From contig NZ_CP089507.1 in the NCBI RefSeq assembly GCF_021233355.1, forward strand, positions 3,225,001 through 3,289,000: a DNA stretch of 64,000 nucleotides, read 5' to 3'. The notes under the pieces are model-generated. The model had not been told where the DNA came from. It saw only the letters and a program-made list of their open reading frames with translations, and ran no database searches. The translations under genes were made by a program, and so were the position numbers. Source of the DNA: Luteimonas fraxinea (GTDB taxonomy: Bacteria > Pseudomonadota > Gammaproteobacteria > Xanthomonadales > Xanthomonadaceae). The stretch's first letter is position 1, and each line of letters opens with the position of its first letter. This document shows positions 47,296-56,540 of this stretch, piece by piece.

Positions 47296-47718
47296 TCAGA
47301 ACGGTTTGGTGAGCGCCAGCAACACGATGGCGAGGCCGATCACGAAGACCAGTGGCGCGGAGAACCGCAACAGGCCAGGCGGCGTCGGCGGCGGCTCGAC
47401 GCGTGCCATCTGGTGCAACGTGCGGCTCAGCCAGCCGTGCAGGATCACCAGCGCGCAAACGAGCGCGAGTTTGATCCGCAGCCAGGACATCGCCAGCCAG
47501 CCGGCCTGCAGCGCGATGGTGAGACCCGCGCCCAGTGTCGCCAGCATTGCCGGCGACGTGACCCAGCGGTTCCAGCTGCGCAGGTTCGCGAGCAGCGAGC
47601 GCCCCGTGGGCGAGGCCAGCACGTCGTGGAGGGCGATAGCGATGCCACTGCCGACCATGCCGGTGAGCCACGTCGCCGCGGCCATGAAGTGGAGCAGCTT
47701 GAGCGTCAGGTAGTCCAC
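47296..47718 (-). CDS. Small membrane protein, CopD-like
   Basis: A 140-aa protein with four membrane helices. The opening DYLTLKLLHFMAAATWLTGM resembles CopD-type copper-resistance proteins and related four-helix proteins. GTG 47718 has GGAG six bases upstream, while longer frames run into the tRNA copy 2. It lies between the two tRNA-Leu(CAG) copies. A role in copper handling is possible but not shown. Confidence 0.7.
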   Translation of the reverse strand: MDYLTLKLLHFMAAATWLTGMVGSGIAIALHDVLASPTGRSLLANLRSWNRWVTSPAMLATLGAGLTIALQAGWLAMSWLRIKLALVCALVILHGWLSRTLHQMARVEPPPTPPGLLRFSAPLVFVIGLAIVLLALTKPF

Positions 47719-47840
47719 GCAACGCTCCGGAGGTCCGGTCCGGCCACTTCGGCTGGATGGCCCGCACGCAGCGTAGTCGGATGTGATCTCCGAAAGCGCC
47801 CGTGCAGCGATCGGGGTGCCCGGCAGCAAACAGCAGGCAC

Positions 47841-47864
47841 AAAAAAACCCGCGATTGCGGGTTT
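47841..47864 (-). terminator. Terminator of tRNA-Leu copy 2
   Basis: Same hairpin as downstream of copy 1 (AAACCCGC/GCGGGTTT) with a T tract on the minus strand. Confidence 0.9.
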
Positions 47865-47896
47865 GATGTTCACGGCTGGTAAGGCTGTGATGACCT

Positions 47897-47983
47897 TGGT
47901 GCCCGGGAGAGGACTCGAACCTCCACGGAGTTGCCCCCGCTAGCACCTGAAGCTAGTGCGTCTACCAATTCCGCCACCCGGGC
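47897..47983 (-). tRNA. tRNA-Leu (anticodon CAG), copy 2
   Basis: Same mature sequence as copy 1. The duplicated block extends through the terminator (about 147 bp with one difference) but not into the promoter. Confidence 0.97.
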
Positions 47984-47997
47984 AGGTCAGGGCGCGT

Positions 47998-48026
47998 ATG
48001 TTGTCGATGCCTCCGGCGCTTGTCAA
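47998..48026 (-). promoter_or_regulatory. Promoter of tRNA-Leu copy 2
   Basis: On the minus strand, a perfect TTGACA (48021-48026) and a weak CAACAT (47998-48003) with a 17-bp spacer. It differs from the promoter of copy 1. Confidence 0.55.
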
Positions 48027-48095
48027 CGGGATTTTGAAAGGCCGTCTGCCGCGCTTCGACGCCAGCCTCGCGGGCGAGCCTGTACCATCGCGGCA

Positions 48096-50561
48096 ATGGC
48101 TAAACCTCCAAGCAAGCGCGGCAGCAGCCGCGGAACGCCCGGGCCCGCGTCACAGGGGGCCGGCAAGCGCGGCACCTCTGGTCCGGCCCGCCCCAAATCG
48201 CACAGCGACCGCAAGGACGCATTGCCGCCGTGGATGCCCGATCCGGGCCTGCAGCGCGCGCTGCGGACCGGCGGACCCACGAAGTCTGCATCCCAGGACC
48301 GTCCGCCCGCAGCGCGCGGCGGGCGTTTCGAAGATCCGCACGCCAACCGCGAGGCGGCGCGCTACGCGAATCCGATCGCGAGCCGCGAGGCGATCCTGCA
48401 GACACTCGTCGACGCCGACGGCCCGATGACGTTCGACGAGCTCGCGCTCAAGCTCGCGCTCACCGAACCCGATCGCGCCGATGCCCTCGGCAAGCGCGTC
48501 GCGGCGATGCTGCGCGAAGGCCAGCTGCTGCAGAACCGCCGCGGCGGTCTGGTGCCGGCCAAGCGCATGGATCTGATCCCGGGCACGGTGATCGCCAATC
48601 CGGAAGGCTTCGGTTTCCTGCGGCCGGATTCGGGCGCGGGCGAAGACCTGTTCCTGCCGCCGACCGAGATGCGCAAGGTCATGCACGGCGATCGCGTGCT
48701 GGCCAGCCTGACCAATGTCGACGCGCGCGGCCGCCGCGCCGGTGTCGTCGTCGAAGTGCTCGAGCGCCGCACGACGCGCCTGATGGGGCGCTTCTCGGTC
48801 GAGCACGGCATCAGCTACGTCGTGCCTGACGATCGCCGCATCCAGCGCAACATCCAGATCCCGGTGGACGCCCGCCAGGACGCGCAGCACGGCCAGCTGG
48901 TCGTCTGCGAAATCACCGCGCCGGGCGATTCGCACCGTCCGCCGATCGGCCGCGTGCTGACCGTGCTCGGCGATGTGCTCAAGCCGTCGCTGGTGGTCGA
49001 GGCCGCGATCCACGGCCACAACCTGCCGCACGAGTTCTCGCAGGAGGTGCTCGACGAAGCCGCCGCGGTGCCGGTGGACGTGGAAGAACGCATGGTCGGC
49101 GGCCGCGTCGATCTGCGCACGCTCCCCCTTGTGACGATCGACGGCGAGGACGCCAAGGATTTCGACGACGCCGTCTACTGCGAGCCCAACCGCGACGGCT
49201 TCCGCCTCGTGGTCGCGATCGCCGACGTGTCGAACTATGTGCGTCCCGGCACGCCGCTCGACGACGAAGCCCAGCTGCGCGCGACCAGCGTGTACTTCCC
49301 GGGCTTCGTCGTGCCGATGCTGCCCGAGACGCTGTCCAACGGCATCTGCTCGCTGAAGCCGAAGGTCGACCGCATGTGCTTCGTCTGCGACATGCAGGTG
49401 CTGCGCGACGGCACGGTGTCGGAATCGAAGTTCTACGAAGCGGTGATGCATTCGCACGCGCGTTTGACCTACACCCAGGTGTGGAAGGCGGTCGGCGAAC
49501 TCGACGAAGAGACGCGCGACGCGATCAAGCCGGTGCTGCCGCAGGTCGAACGCCTGCACCAGCTCTACGCGGTACTGGCCAAGGCACGTGCGAAGCGCGG
49601 CGCGATCGAGTTCGAATCGTCCGAAGTGCGCTTCGTGCTCGACAACACCGGTGAGGTCACCCAGGCCGGCATGCTCCAGCGCAACGATGCGCACAAGCTG
49701 ATCGAGGAATGCATGATCGCGGCGAACGTGGAGGCCGCACGCTTCCTGCTCGAAGCCGGCATTTCCGCGCCGTACCGCGTGCACGACAAGCCGCCGGAAG
49801 CGAAGTACGCCGACCTGCTGGAATTCCTCAAGGAATTCTCGCTGCGTCTGCCGCCGTGGGCGAAAGTGCAGCCGAAGGACTTCACCGTCCTGCTGAAGAA
49901 GATCCGCGAGCGTCCCGACGCGACGCTGCTCGAATCGGTGCTGCTGCGCAGCCAGAGCCAGGCGGTCTACACGCCCGAGAACATCGGCCACTTCGGTCTG
50001 GCACTGGCGTCGTACGCGCATTTCACCTCGCCGATCCGCCGCTACCCCGATCTGCTGGTACACCGCGCGATCAAGCACGTGCTGTCGGGCCAGCCGTTGG
50101 CGAAGTTCATGTACACGCCGCGCCTCATGGAAAGCCTCTCGCTGCAGTGTTCGGAGCGTTCGCGACGCGCCGATGAAGCCGAGCGCGAAGTCGACGAGCG
50201 CTATCGCGCTGCGTGGATGGAGCAGCACGTCGGCGGCCAGTTCGACGGCGTGATCAGTGGTGTGACCAGCTTCGGTCTGTTCGTAGAACTCGACCAGTCG
50301 AAGGTCAACGGTCTGGTCCACGTGACCCAGCTGCCGAACGACTTCTACAGCTTCGATCCGATCCGGCGGATGCTCAACGGCCAGCGTGCCGGGCGGCAGT
50401 ACCGCCTCGGCGACCGGGTGCGGATCATCGTGCTCAAGGCCAGCCTGGAAGACCGAAAGATCGACTTCCGTCTGGTCGATCCGGACTCGACGGTGCAGGG
50501 CGGCCCGAAGCCGCTGCCGCCGCGCGGCAAGCCAGCCAAGCGCGAGAAGAAGCCTTACTGA
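48096..50561 (+). CDS. rnr: Ribonuclease R
   Basis: A processive 3'-5' exoribonuclease for structured RNA. The 821-aa protein has a basic disordered N terminus (about 1-85), a helix-turn-helix (about 95-150), cold-shock domains, the RNB catalytic domain (about 320-660; DGEDAKDFDDAVYCE with the metal-binding Asp residues) and a C-terminal S1 domain (about 705-790) plus a Lys-rich tail. ATG 48096 is the first start after the tRNA gene. It is followed by rlmB, as in E. coli. Confidence 0.95.
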   Translation: MAKPPSKRGSSRGTPGPASQGAGKRGTSGPARPKSHSDRKDALPPWMPDPGLQRALRTGGPTKSASQDRPPAARGGRFEDPHANREAARYANPIASREAILQTLVDADGPMTFDELALKLALTEPDRADALGKRVAAMLREGQLLQNRRGGLVPAKRMDLIPGTVIANPEGFGFLRPDSGAGEDLFLPPTEMRKVMHGDRVLASLTNVDARGRRAGVVVEVLERRTTRLMGRFSVEHGISYVVPDDRRIQRNIQIPVDARQDAQHGQLVVCEITAPGDSHRPPIGRVLTVLGDVLKPSLVVEAAIHGHNLPHEFSQEVLDEAAAVPVDVEERMVGGRVDLRTLPLVTIDGEDAKDFDDAVYCEPNRDGFRLVVAIADVSNYVRPGTPLDDEAQLRATSVYFPGFVVPMLPETLSNGICSLKPKVDRMCFVCDMQVLRDGTVSESKFYEAVMHSHARLTYTQVWKAVGELDEETRDAIKPVLPQVERLHQLYAVLAKARAKRGAIEFESSEVRFVLDNTGEVTQAGMLQRNDAHKLIEECMIAANVEAARFLLEAGISAPYRVHDKPPEAKYADLLEFLKEFSLRLPPWAKVQPKDFTVLLKKIRERPDATLLESVLLRSQSQAVYTPENIGHFGLALASYAHFTSPIRRYPDLLVHRAIKHVLSGQPLAKFMYTPRLMESLSLQCSERSRRADEAEREVDERYRAAWMEQHVGGQFDGVISGVTSFGLFVELDQSKVNGLVHVTQLPNDFYSFDPIRRMLNGQRAGRQYRLGDRVRIIVLKASLEDRKIDFRLVDPDSTVQGGPKPLPPRGKPAKREKKPY

Positions 50562-50594
50562 GCAGGCCGTTTCGCTAGAATGGCCGTTATTCGC

Positions 50595-50620
50595 GGGGCC
50601 GGCGCGCAGGTGCCGGCCCC
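50595..50620 (+). other. Strong hairpin between rnr and rlmB
   Basis: A perfect 9-bp stem GGGGCCGGC/GCCGGCCCC with an 8-nt loop and no T tract. It may stabilise the rnr mRNA end or be a processing site. Confidence 0.5.
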
Positions 50621-50668
50621 GTCGATGTGTCCAGACACCCGCATTCCTTTCTTCGAATTCCCAGCACC

Positions 50669-51433
50669 ATGACCAACAAGCAGAACCAGTGGATCGTCGG
50701 CATCAATGCCGTGGCCGCGGCCGTCGAACACGACGCCGAGAACGTGCGCGAGGTGCTGCTGGAAGCGGGCGCGAAGAATCCGCGCGTCGTCGAGATCGAA
50801 TCGGCCGCGCGCCGCCGCGACATCGAGGTGCGCCGGGTCAACCAGCAGGCACTCGACGGCGTCGCCGGTGGCCTGCGGCATCAGGGCGCGGTCGCGCGCT
50901 ACGCCGCCGCGAAGACCTGGGACGAGAACGAACTCGAAGGCCTGGTCGAGGCCGCAGAGGGCAAGGCGCTGCTGCTGGTACTCGACGGCGTGCAGGACCC
51001 GCACAATCTCGGCGCCTGCCTGCGCAGTGCGGCCGCCGCAGGTGTCACCGCCGTGGTGATCCCCAAGGACAAGGCCGTGCAGGTCAACGCGACCGTGCGC
51101 AAGACGTCGGCCGGCGCGGCGGACAGCATCCCGGTGGTGCGTGTGACCAACCTGTCGCGCACGCTGCGCGATCTGCAGAAGCTGGGCGTGTGGATCTATG
51201 GCCTGGCCGGCGAAGCCACCGCGACGCTGTATGCGACCGACCTGCGCGGCAACGTCGCGCTGGTGCTGGGCGGCGAGGCCGATGGCCTGCGTCGCCTGAC
51301 CCGCGAGCACTGCGACGGCCTGGTGACGATTCCGATGCCGGGCGGCGATGCACTGGGCGGTGTCGAGAGCCTCAACGTCTCGGTCGCCGCCGGCGTGACC
51401 CTGTTCGAGGCCGTGCGCCAGCGCCTGGCCTGA
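50669..51433 (+). CDS. rlmB: 23S rRNA (guanosine(2251)-2'-O)-methyltransferase
   Basis: Methylates the 2'-OH of G2251 in the peptidyl-transferase P loop. The 254-aa SPOUT protein has an N-terminal RNA-binding domain (about 1-75) and the knot domain with VLDGVQDPHNLGACLRSA, LVLGGEADGLRRL and VESLNVSVAAG. ATG 50669 matches the family start. It lies downstream of rnr on the same strand. Confidence 0.96.
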   Translation: MTNKQNQWIVGINAVAAAVEHDAENVREVLLEAGAKNPRVVEIESAARRRDIEVRRVNQQALDGVAGGLRHQGAVARYAAAKTWDENELEGLVEAAEGKALLLVLDGVQDPHNLGACLRSAAAAGVTAVVIPKDKAVQVNATVRKTSAGAADSIPVVRVTNLSRTLRDLQKLGVWIYGLAGEATATLYATDLRGNVALVLGGEADGLRRLTREHCDGLVTIPMPGGDALGGVESLNVSVAAGVTLFEAVRQRLA

Positions 51434-51500
51434 ACCCGCGGCTTGCCGCGGCCGGGGCATCGGCGGAAGATGCGCCGAACCTCGTCCCGTGGAGTACGCG

Positions 51501-51776
51501 ATGGATCTGCAATGGCACCAGTGGTGCGGCATCGTCGGTGCGTTTCTCGTCGTGCTCGCGTATTTCCTGTTGCAGGTCACCCGTTTCTCGGGCGCGGGCC
51601 TGCCGTATCTGCTGCTGAACCTGTTCGGTGCGATTGGTCTGGCTGTGTCGTTGTATGGCGCTTTCAGCATGCCGGTGTTGATCATGCAGTTGGCGTGGAT
51701 TGCGATCAGCTTGTTCGGGATTGTCAGGACGTTGGGGGCGCGGGGGCGGATGCGCTCTGGTCTTTCATCCAGGTAA
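51501..51776 (+). CDS. Small membrane protein (CBU_0592-like)
   Basis: A 91-aa protein with three membrane helices, starting MDLQWHQWCGIVGAF and containing GLPYLLLNLFGAIGLAVSL, typical of small integral membrane proteins of unknown function related to CBU_0592. GGAG lies six bases upstream of ATG 51501. It is followed by the second repeat locus. Confidence 0.75.
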   Translation: MDLQWHQWCGIVGAFLVVLAYFLLQVTRFSGAGLPYLLLNLFGAIGLAVSLYGAFSMPVLIMQLAWIAISLFGIVRTLGARGRMRSGLSSR

Positions 51777-51846
51777 TCAGTCCAGTCGACGGGCGCTGAG
51801 GCGCGGCGGGGAATATCTTCGCGTTCCGCTGGGGCGCGAGATGCGC

Positions 51847-52078
51847 TGAAGTGCAGGGCTTTCGCCCGCTGCGCGTGCGAGTCCCTTTTGGATGGACCCA
51901 AAAGGAACCAAAAGGTCCCTTCGCCGGACGCGAGCCGACGCGATGAAGCCGCGTCGGTTCTCTCCGCTCCTCGCCTGACGCGGCACGCAGCCCAAACTCG
52001 CTGCGCTCAGACATGGGCTGCTCTTCGGCCACGCCAGGCTCCGGTGCTCGGCTCGCTCTACGGCTCGATTCAAGTCAA
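51847..52078 (-). repeat. SERSEFG repeat module C
   Basis: A minus-strand module with the same 3' type as module B (FGSFWVHPKGTRTRSGRK end and CCTTTTGG/CCAAAAGG hairpin near 51895). It is head to head with module D, the opposite of the A-B arrangement. Confidence 0.85.
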
Positions 52079-52084
52079 ACGCTG

Positions 52085-52131
52085 GAAGCCGAAGCCGAAG
52101 CCGAAGCAGAAGCAGAAGCCGAAGCCGAAGA
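52085..52131. repeat. Hexanucleotide array C (GAAGCC/GAAGCA)
   Basis: About eight hexamers at the 5' side of module C. Imperfect AAGCC repeats continue toward 52180. Confidence 0.9.
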
Positions 52132-52413
52132 AGAGCGAGAGCCTGTAGCGTCGGGCCAAGCCAAGCCAAGCCGAAGCGAAGAAGCTGAAGCAAAGTGGCA
52201 CGCCGTCACGCAAGGTGGTCAGCAGGCGAGCGAACACCTCGCATTTGAGTGGTGGCGTGTTGCGGTCACGCACGGTTGAGTTTCCGTAGAAGCGCGCCGT
52301 CACGCACACGCGCATCCAAGAAAAGCCGATCTCGTCATGCCCGCGAAGGCGGGCATCCATGGACATTGCTGCTCGCTTTGATTGTTGCGGCTGCGGCTCG
52401 TTTCTGCCCGCTC
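52132..52413. other. Spacer between divergent repeat modules C and D
   Basis: No gene is supported. It contains three copies of a GTCACGCA segment (near 52205, 52263 and 52291) and a common inverted repeat of the ATGCCCGCGAAGGCGGGCAT type (52339-52358). Confidence 0.6.
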
Positions 52414-52450
<37 letters not shown>

Positions 52451-52469
52451 GGTAGCTCTTGCTCTCGAA

Positions 52470-52690
52470 TCGAGCAGTAGAGCGAGCCGAGCATCGCAGG
52501 ACGGCGGGGTCGGAGAGCTGCCCATGTCTGAGCGCAGCGAGTGTGGGCTGCGTGCCCCGTCGTCCGAGAAGCGCAGGGGATCGCCGCGGCTGTATCGCGG
52601 CGGATCGCGTCCGGCGAAAATGGTTTTGCTTACTTTTGCCAAGACAAAAGTAAGCCGCGCAACAGCGCGGAAGCTTTGCACTTGCTTGAG
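52470..52690 (+). repeat. SERSEFG repeat module D
   Basis: Same type as module A with [13 protein letters not shown] from ATG 52524 and the GCTTACTTTTG/CAAAAGTAAGC hairpin. By accident of high GC its frame stays open through the riboswitch into the exporter gene. Confidence 0.85.
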
Positions 52691-52815
52691 CATCCACTGC
52701 GCCTGTCCGGAAAAATATGGCCAGGCTTTCCCATTCGAAAACGCCCCGCACCGCGGGTTACACCCCGGTAATCCGAACCCCGCATCCACCAACGATAATA
52801 ACCCCACACCAGGAA

Positions 52816-52860
52816 GCGGGGACGACCCCGCCACTCCAATCCACACAAGGGGACGGCCCC
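52816..52860 (+). promoter_or_regulatory. Guanidine-II (mini-ykkC) riboswitch
   Basis: Two short hairpins, GCGGGG-ACGA-CCCCGC (52816-52831) and GGGG-ACGG-CCCC (52849-52860), separated by 17 nt. Both loops are ACGR, the hallmark of the guanidine-II class. The RBS of the SMR exporter (GGAGG at 52872-52876) lies 11 nt downstream, so guanidine binding probably exposes it. Confidence 0.92.
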
Positions 52861-52883
52861 ATCGCAAAGATGGAGGCACTCCT

Positions 52884-53198
52884 ATGTCCTGGATCATTCT
52901 CGTGCTCGCCGGCCTGTTCGAAATCGGCTGGGCGATCGGTCTGAAGTACACCGAAGGTTTCACGAAACTCTGGCCGACCGTCGGCACGGTCACCGCGATG
53001 GTGATCAGTGTCGGCTTGCTGGGCGTCGCGATGCGCGATCTGCCGGTCGGAACGGCTTATGCGATCTGGGTCGGGATCGGTGCGGTCGGCACGGTGATTC
53101 TCGGCATGGTGCTGATGGGCGATGCGGCGAGTCCGGGGCGGCTGATCAGTCTCGGCTTGATCATCGCCGGCATCATTGGATTGAAGCTCGCGAGCTGA
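52884..53198 (+). CDS. sugE: SMR family guanidinium exporter
   Basis: A 104-aa small multidrug resistance protein with four membrane helices, of the SugE/Gdx type that exports guanidinium in exchange for protons. The essential Glu is Glu13 ([19 protein letters not shown]) and [15 protein letters not shown] is conserved. The riboswitch upstream supports a guanidinium substrate rather than quaternary amines alone. ATG 52884 is preceded by GGAGG at seven bases. Confidence 0.95.
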   Translation: MSWIILVLAGLFEIGWAIGLKYTEGFTKLWPTVGTVTAMVISVGLLGVAMRDLPVGTAYAIWVGIGAVGTVILGMVLMGDAASPGRLISLGLIIAGIIGLKLAS

Positions 53199-53390
53199 TG
53201 CTGCGAGGCGCGCGCTGCGACAGCGGCGCGCAGTGCGCTCTCACTCTGGACGCCTGCGCTCACCATTCCGCGACGAATCTGGACGCTGGTTCAGGAGAGC
53301 GCTGGCGCGCGTCATCGGCATCGCCGACCATGGCCGGCCCCACGTCGGTCCGTCGCGCACGGACTGCTTCTCACTGTCCCGGGAAAGCCT

Positions 53391-54521
53391 GTGCTGAGTG
53401 TCGTTGCGATCGTTCTTGCGTCCTATCTGGTGCTGCGTGTGGTGTTTCCCTTGCGTCTGCCCTGGCCGGTGCGTGCGGGACTGGCGGTGCTGGTCTACGG
53501 ATTGGCGCTGCACCACCGCATCGTCGCGCGCTTCGCCGGCAGCATGGCGTCGCCGGAACTGCCGAAGCTCGTCATCGCCGCGCTCGGCACGGGCTTCATC
53601 GCGCTGCTGCTGACCGCACTGTTCGTGCTGCTGCTCGACGTGGTGACGCTGCTGCTCTGGGCGCTGCGTCGCCGCGATGCGCTCGCGACAATGCGCGGCC
53701 CGTGGCTGCGGCCCGGTGCTGCAGCGCTCGCGTTGCTGCTGTCGGCCTACGGCACGTGGCAGGCGATGGTGGTGCCGCAGGTGCGGCAGATCGAGGTGTC
53801 GATCGCGGGCCTGCCGCAGGCCTTCGACGGCTATCGCGTGCTGCAGCTGACCGACATCCACGCCAGCCGTCTGCTGACCGGCGACTGGGTCGCCGGCGTG
53901 GTCGCCGCATCCAATGCGCAGCAGGCGGATCTGATCGTCATCACCGGTGATCTCGTCGACGGCAGCGTGACTGCGCGTGCGAACGACGTGCGCCCGCTCG
54001 CGGATCTGCGTGCGCCGGATGGTGTCATCGCGATCACCGGCAATCACGAGTACTACGGCGAGTACCGCGGCTGGATGAACGCGTTCCGCGCGATGGGCAT
54101 GGAGGTGCTGGAAAACGCGCACGTCCGTGTCGAACGCGACGGCGCGGCGTTGACGATCGCCGGTGTCACCGATCCGGTCGCCGAGCGCTACGGGCAGGCG
54201 CTGCCGGACATCGATGCCGCGATCGCGGGCGCCGATCCTCAGGCGCCGATCATCCTGCTCGACCACCGCCCGGTCGAAGCACGCGAGAACGCGAAGCGTG
54301 GCGTCGTGCTGCAGCTGTCGGGCCATACGCACGGCGGCCACATCATCGGCATGGACCGGCTGGTGGCGCGCGCGAATGGCGGCTTCGTGTCCGGTCTGTA
54401 CCCGGTCGACGGCATGCAGCTCTATGTCAGCAACGGCGCCGGTCTGTGGCCGGGTTTCGCGACCCGGATCGGCGTGCCGTCCGAGATCGCGGTGATCACG
54501 CTGCGCCGCGCGGACGGCTGA
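53391..54521 (+). CDS. Membrane-anchored metallophosphoesterase
   Basis: A 376-aa protein with about four N-terminal membrane helices (to about 130) and a calcineurin-like phosphoesterase domain facing the periplasm or cytoplasm. Metal-binding motifs are QLTDIHAS, ITGDLVDG, ITGNHEYY, LDHRP and SGHTHGGH. It resembles YkuE/YaeI-type enzymes, some of which act on lipid phosphates such as UDP-diacylglucosamine. The substrate is not known. It starts at GTG 53391. Confidence 0.87.
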   Translation: MLSVVAIVLASYLVLRVVFPLRLPWPVRAGLAVLVYGLALHHRIVARFAGSMASPELPKLVIAALGTGFIALLLTALFVLLLDVVTLLLWALRRRDALATMRGPWLRPGAAALALLLSAYGTWQAMVVPQVRQIEVSIAGLPQAFDGYRVLQLTDIHASRLLTGDWVAGVVAASNAQQADLIVITGDLVDGSVTARANDVRPLADLRAPDGVIAITGNHEYYGEYRGWMNAFRAMGMEVLENAHVRVERDGAALTIAGVTDPVAERYGQALPDIDAAIAGADPQAPIILLDHRPVEARENAKRGVVLQLSGHTHGGHIIGMDRLVARANGGFVSGLYPVDGMQLYVSNGAGLWPGFATRIGVPSEIAVITLRRADG

Positions 54522-54534
54522 GCGCCGCGCGGAT

Positions 54535-55209
54535 TCAGTCGGCGGTCGCTGCCGGCGCCGCCATCTTCGGCCAGGCGTTGGCGATACGGCAGAACAGCTG
54601 CGCGGTCAGCGTGGTGTCGTAGAGCGCGGAATGTGCCTGCGTCTGGTCCCACTGCAGGCCTGCGGCCTGCACCGCGCGCGCCAGGACCGTCTGTCCGTAG
54701 GCGACGCCGGCGAGCGTGACCGTGTCGAACACGCTGAAGGGATGGAAGGGGTTGCGCTTGTGCTGGGTGCGCGCGACTGCGGCATTGATGAAGCCCAGAT
54801 CGAAATGCGCGTTGTGGCCGACCAGGATCGCGCGCTGGCATTCGTGGTGCCGCACCGCGTTGCGGACGTGATTGAAGATGTGCTCCAGCGCTTCGCGCTC
54901 GGGCTTCGCGAACCGGAACGGATGGTGGATGTCGATGCCGGTCACTTCGAGCGACTGCGGATCGATGTGCGTGCCGTCGGCCGGTTCGACATGCGTATGC
55001 GCGGACGCACCCGGTACGAGATTGCCGTCCTCGTCGATGTTCAGAGGGATCGCCGCGATCTCCAGCAACGCATGGCGGCGGGACTCGAAACCACCGGTTT
55101 CGACGTCGACGACCACTGGCAGAAAGCCGCGGAACCGGCGGGACATGGGGAGATGGGGCGACGCGGCATCGTCGATCGATGCGGGGGCGGGTACTGCGGC
55201 TTCACTCAT
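54535..55209 (-). CDS. rnt: Ribonuclease T
   Basis: A DEDD-family 3'-5' exonuclease that trims tRNA and 5S rRNA ends. The 224 aa show all catalytic acidic residues: [29 protein letters not shown]. The basic nucleic-acid-binding residues and a dimer interface are expected. It is convergent with the phosphoesterase, 13 bp apart. Confidence 0.94.
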   Translation of the reverse strand: MSEAAVPAPASIDDAASPHLPMSRRFRGFLPVVVDVETGGFESRRHALLEIAAIPLNIDEDGNLVPGASAHTHVEPADGTHIDPQSLEVTGIDIHHPFRFAKPEREALEHIFNHVRNAVRHHECQRAILVGHNAHFDLGFINAAVARTQHKRNPFHPFSVFDTVTLAGVAYGQTVLARAVQAAGLQWDQTQAHSALYDTTLTAQLFCRIANAWPKMAAPAATAD

Positions 55210-55365
55210 GCGTGCAAGCCTAGCAGAGCCGGGTGAGGTGGCTGGGTTGGCGGTGCGCTTGGATCGTGCGGGATGCGCCGCGTTTCTTTGGAGAAGAGCC
55301 TGGGCAGGGCTCTATGCGGCACCTCTCGGCAACGTGCTTTGAGGCAGGCCGCCACGCGGGCGTTT

Positions 55366-55547
55366 GCCCTCACCCCAACCCCTCTCCCAGAGGGAGAGGG
55401 GCTCGGTCCGCGCGGAGTATGGGCGGGACGACGGGCTCATTCCGTGCGCGGTGCTGACGGTCGTGGAGGTCAGCACCTCTCCCTCCGGGAGAGAGCCTGC
55501 CCCGGACTTGATCCGGGGTCTAAGCGCACTGCGCGTCGGGTGAGGGT
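55366..55547. repeat. REP-like composite element 2
   Basis: Begins GCCCTCACCCCAACCCCTCT with the hairpin CTCCC/GGGAG and ends in GGGTGAGGGT, with an internal CCCCGGACTTGATCCGGGG palindrome. It occupies most of the 484-bp gap between rnt and phoU; the remainder shows no gene. Confidence 0.8.
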
Positions 55548-55693
55548 ACCAACGCACGCACCTGCCCAGTCGCCAAAAAAGGCAGCAGGTCGGCCGTTCC
55601 CAAATGCAAGCAAAATGCGCTCTTTAGAGCCCATCCGCCAGACGGCGCACGCCATCTATCCGCTTGCAGACGAGCCGATGCAATACGTCTGGA

Positions 55694-56398
55694 TCAGGTC
55701 ACCGTATTGGTGAAATCCCGCTTGTCGCGCGGGGGCAGGGGCTCGTCGCCCTTGACCATGAACCAGATGTTCTCGGCGATGTTGGTCGCGTGGTCGCCGA
55801 TGCGTTCGATGTTCTTGGCCATGAACAACAAGTGCGTGCAGGGCGTGATCGCGCGCGGGTCTTCCATCATGTACGTCAGCAGCTCGCGGAACAGGCCGGT
55901 GTAGACCGTGTCGATCTCGGCGTCCTGCGCGCGCACGCGCTGGGCGGCGACCGGATCGTTGTCGCGGAACGCGACCAGCACTTCGCGCATCTGCCGCACC
56001 GCCAGTTCGCCGAGCACCGTCAGGCCACGGGTGTAGGGCAGGGGCGGCGCGAGGTTGAGCGCGGTCGAGCGCTTGGCGACGTTCGCGGCGTAGTCGCCGA
56101 CGCGTTCGATGTCCGCGGCAATGCGCAGGGCCGAGAGGATCTCGCGCAGGTCACGCGCCATCGGGCCACGCAGCGCCAGCTTCATGACGTCCTGGCTGAC
56201 CTCGTGCTCGAGCGCGTCGATCGCTTCGTCGTTGGCGATGATGCGCTCGGCGGCCTTGTCATCGCGGCGTTCCACGACGTCCAGTGCCGACTCCAGCTGC
56301 GCGGCGGCCATCTCGCCCATGCGCAGGATCTCGTTGGTCAGACGGCTGCGCTCTTCGTCGTAGCTCTTGACGATGTGGTCGTTCAGTTGGTTGGGCAT
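55694..56398 (-). CDS. phoU: Phosphate-specific transport system accessory protein PhoU
   Basis: PhoU represses PhoR/PhoB signalling when phosphate is plentiful by contact with PstB and PhoR. The 234-aa protein has two repeated three-helix domains, each with the metal-binding E/D-x-I-E-R-(V/I)-x-D pattern (AADIERVGDYAANVAK; MAKNIERIGDHATNIAE). ATG 56398 was chosen over longer frames for the family start MPNQLNDHIVKSYDEE. It is the last gene of the pst operon, 142 bp after pstB. Confidence 0.95.
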   Translation of the reverse strand: MPNQLNDHIVKSYDEERSRLTNEILRMGEMAAAQLESALDVVERRDDKAAERIIANDEAIDALEHEVSQDVMKLALRGPMARDLREILSALRIAADIERVGDYAANVAKRSTALNLAPPLPYTRGLTVLGELAVRQMREVLVAFRDNDPVAAQRVRAQDAEIDTVYTGLFRELLTYMMEDPRAITPCTHLLFMAKNIERIGDHATNIAENIWFMVKGDEPLPPRDKRDFTNTVT

Positions 56399-56477
56399 GG
56401 CGGGGAACCTGGAAGAGTGGCGACGATGTGCGACTGGGAGCTTGGTCAACTGCGAACCGGCAGATTGCGCCCGTCCG

Positions 56478-56540
56478 GCCACGCGCAGCGCGCGTGGCGT
56501 TCGGCAGGCCGCGCGGCAATGCCGCGCAAGCCGGCCTGCC
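56478..56540 (-). other. Large hairpins at the pstB stop
   Basis: Two stems lie between pstB and phoU: GCCACGCGC/GCGCGTGGC (56479-56498) and a cruciform-like GGCAGGCC...GGCCTGCC with inner GCGCGGC/GCCGCGC (56503-56540) beginning directly at the pstB stop. They may protect the upstream mRNA or lower phoU expression. Confidence 0.55.
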
